Made by a program: the position numbers and the translations under genes | Source: Candidatus Pygmaiobacter gallistercoris | GTDB lineage: Bacteria; Bacillota; Clostridia; Oscillospirales; Ruminococcaceae | DNA length: 6,240 nt | Assembly (NCBI GenBank): GCA_019113125.1 | Contig: DXIA01000028.1 | Span: 1-6,240, forward strand | Direction: 5' to 3' | In this document: positions 5,000 through 6,240 of the stretch, one piece after another | Layout of the letters: the number at the start of each line of letters is the position of its first letter | Numbering within the stretch: position 1 is the first letter of the stretch | The notes under the pieces: generated by a model | The model's database searches: none | The model's input: the letters and a program-made list of their open reading frames with translations, nothing else | Told to the model about the DNA's origin: nothing

Positions 5000-6240
5000 A
5001 TGGATCTGCTGGGCAGTTATGATGTGATCGTGGTGGGGGCCGGCCATGCGGGGATTGAGGCAGCGGTCGCCGCGGCCCGGCTGGGCTGCCGCACCGCCCT
5101 CTTCACGATGAGTCTCGACGGGATCGGCAACATGCCCTGCAACCCCTCGATCGGCGGAACGGCGAAGGGGCATCTGGTGCGGGAGATCGACGCGCTGGGC
5201 GGGGTGATGGGGATCGCCGCCGATGCGACCTTTCTCCAGAGCCGAATGCTCAACCGGGGCAAGGGGCCGGCGGTCCACTCACTGCGGGTGCAGAGCGACC
5301 GTCAGCGGTACCATGAATATATGAAACGGCTGCTTGAGCGGACCGAAAATCTCGAGCTCAAGCAGGGGGAGGTGGTGCGGCTGCTGTCGGAGAACGGCCG
5401 GGTGACCGGGATTGAAACCCGGCTCTGCGCCGGCTACACCGCGAAGGCGGTCATCCTCGCGACCGGCACCTATCTCGCCGGCAAGATCTATGTCGGGGAG
5501 GCCAGCTATGACAGCGGTCCCGATGGGCAGCATGCGGCGGTCGGGCTGTCGGACAGCCTGCGGGCGCTCGGCATCACGCTGCGTCGGTTCAAGACCGGCA
5601 CCCCCGCCCGGGCGAACCGGCGGAGCATCGACTTCTCCCGGCTCGAGGTGCAGCAGGGGGACGAGCCGGTCGAGCCGTTCAGTTTCATGACCAGAGGACC
5701 GCTGAAAAACAAGGTGGTCTGCCACATCACCTACACCAATGAGCAGACCCATAAGATCATCCTCGACAACATCGGCCGCAGCCCGCTCTACGGTGGCAAG
5801 ATCGAGGGCATCGGCCCACGCTACTGCCCCAGCATTGAGGACAAGGTGATGCGGTTTCGGGACAAGCCCCGCCACCAGATCTTCATCGAGCCCTGCGGGG
5901 AGGACACCGACGAGATGTATCTGCAGGGGATGAGCAGCTCGCTGCCCGAGGAGGTGCAGAACGCTTTTTACCACACGATTGTGGGGCTTGAGCATCTCGA
6001 GATCATGCGGCCGGCCTACGCGATCGAGTACGACTGCTGCGATCCGCTCGAGTTGGATGCCTCCCTCGCCTTCAAGGCGGTGCCGGGACTGTTCGGCGCG
6101 GGCCAGTTCAACGGGACCTCCGGTTATGAGGAGGCCGCCGCTCAGGGGCTGATCGCCGGCATCAACGCCGCCCGGATGGTGCAGGGGAAGGAGCCGGTGC
6201 TGCTCGAGCGGCAGTCGAGCTACATCGGCACCCTGATCGA
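5000..6240 (+). CDS. mnmG: tRNA uridine-5-carboxymethylaminomethyl modification enzyme MnmG (GidA), 3' end outside window
   Basis: The FAD- and NADH-dependent partner of MnmE in wobble uridine modification. 413 complete codons are visible and the frame is open to the window end; the family is usually about 620-630 residues, so roughly two thirds is present. The FAD-binding GAGHAG is at residues 13-18. C47 lies in [15 protein letters not shown] and C276 in [14 protein letters not shown], matching the two conserved Cys of the family. Further marks are [34 protein letters not shown] and [16 protein letters not shown] (368-383). ATG 5000 has a strong AAGGAGG 10 bases upstream, and the product starts as the family does ([12 protein letters not shown]). 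The missing C-terminus would hold the rest of the helical MnmE-binding region. Confidence 0.98.
   Translation, partial: MDLLGSYDVIVVGAGHAGIEAAVAAARLGCRTALFTMSLDGIGNMPCNPSIGGTAKGHLVREIDALGGVMGIAADATFLQSRMLNRGKGPAVHSLRVQSDRQRYHEYMKRLLERTENLELKQGEVVRLLSENGRVTGIETRLCAGYTAKAVILATGTYLAGKIYVGEASYDSGPDGQHAAVGLSDSLRALGITLRRFKTGTPARANRRSIDFSRLEVQQGDEPVEPFSFMTRGPLKNKVVCHITYTNEQTHKIILDNIGRSPLYGGKIEGIGPRYCPSIEDKVMRFRDKPRHQIFIEPCGEDTDEMYLQGMSSSLPEEVQNAFYHTIVGLEHLEIMRPAYAIEYDCCDPLELDASLAFKAVPGLFGAGQFNGTSGYEEAAAQGLIAGINAARMVQGKEPVLLERQSSYIGTLI

Noticed and set aside
5279..5995. 238-residue open frame on the - strand opposite mnmG
   Set aside because: It lies wholly within conserved MnmG coding sequence, with no ribosome binding site or family signal noted.
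1..6240. tRNA or rRNA genes, CRISPR arrays, insertion sequences, attachment sites
   Set aside because: No cloverleaf, regular spaced repeats, transposase or terminal inverted repeats were recognised by eye; the genes are all core housekeeping.

Overview
The window is a core chromosomal segment of a high-GC member of the Firmicutes (Bacillota), most likely a clostridial gut-type bacterium of the Oscillospiraceae/Ruminococcaceae kind. This rests on the gene order rpmH-rnpA-yidD-yidC-jag-mnmE-mnmG, all on the + strand. In Firmicutes that order normally runs away from the replication origin, with dnaA divergent upstream. Jag is found mainly in Gram-positive bacteria, the ribosome binding sites are strong GGAGG types, and the genes are very GC-rich while the flanking spacers are AT-rich. 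The genus is not resolved.

Layout. Bases 1-125 are AT-rich and non-coding, probably the rpmH-proximal edge of the dnaA/oriC region; no dnaA is visible. A near-consensus sigma-A promoter (126-155) drives a leader of about 105 nt with competing small hairpins. Then come rpmH (269-403), a terminator-like hairpin that may act as an attenuator (446-474), rnpA with a TTG start (526-861), yidD overlapping rnpA by 4 bases (858-1118), yidC (1172-2389) and jag/khpB (2412-3440). A strong intrinsic terminator (3477-3512) closes this block. mnmE (3572-4942) follows a short leader holding an inverted repeat. After an AT-rich 57-base gap comes mnmG (from 5000), cut by the window end after 413 codons.

How the genes work together. 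rpmH encodes ribosomal protein L34 and rnpA the protein subunit of RNase P (tRNA 5' maturation). YidD and YidC serve membrane protein insertion. Jag/KhpB is an RNA-binding protein whose gene habitually sits next to yidC. MnmE and MnmG form the complex that modifies the wobble uridine of certain tRNAs. The block therefore links translation, tRNA maturation and modification, and membrane insertion near the origin.

No accessory island, mobile element, CRISPR array or novel multi-gene system is visible. The points most worth a second look are an RNase P protein lacking the Asn of its RNR signature, an arginine-glycine-rich tail on Jag, a possible RNA switch in the rpmH leader, and an inverted pair of DnaA-box-like half-sites in the mnmE leader.
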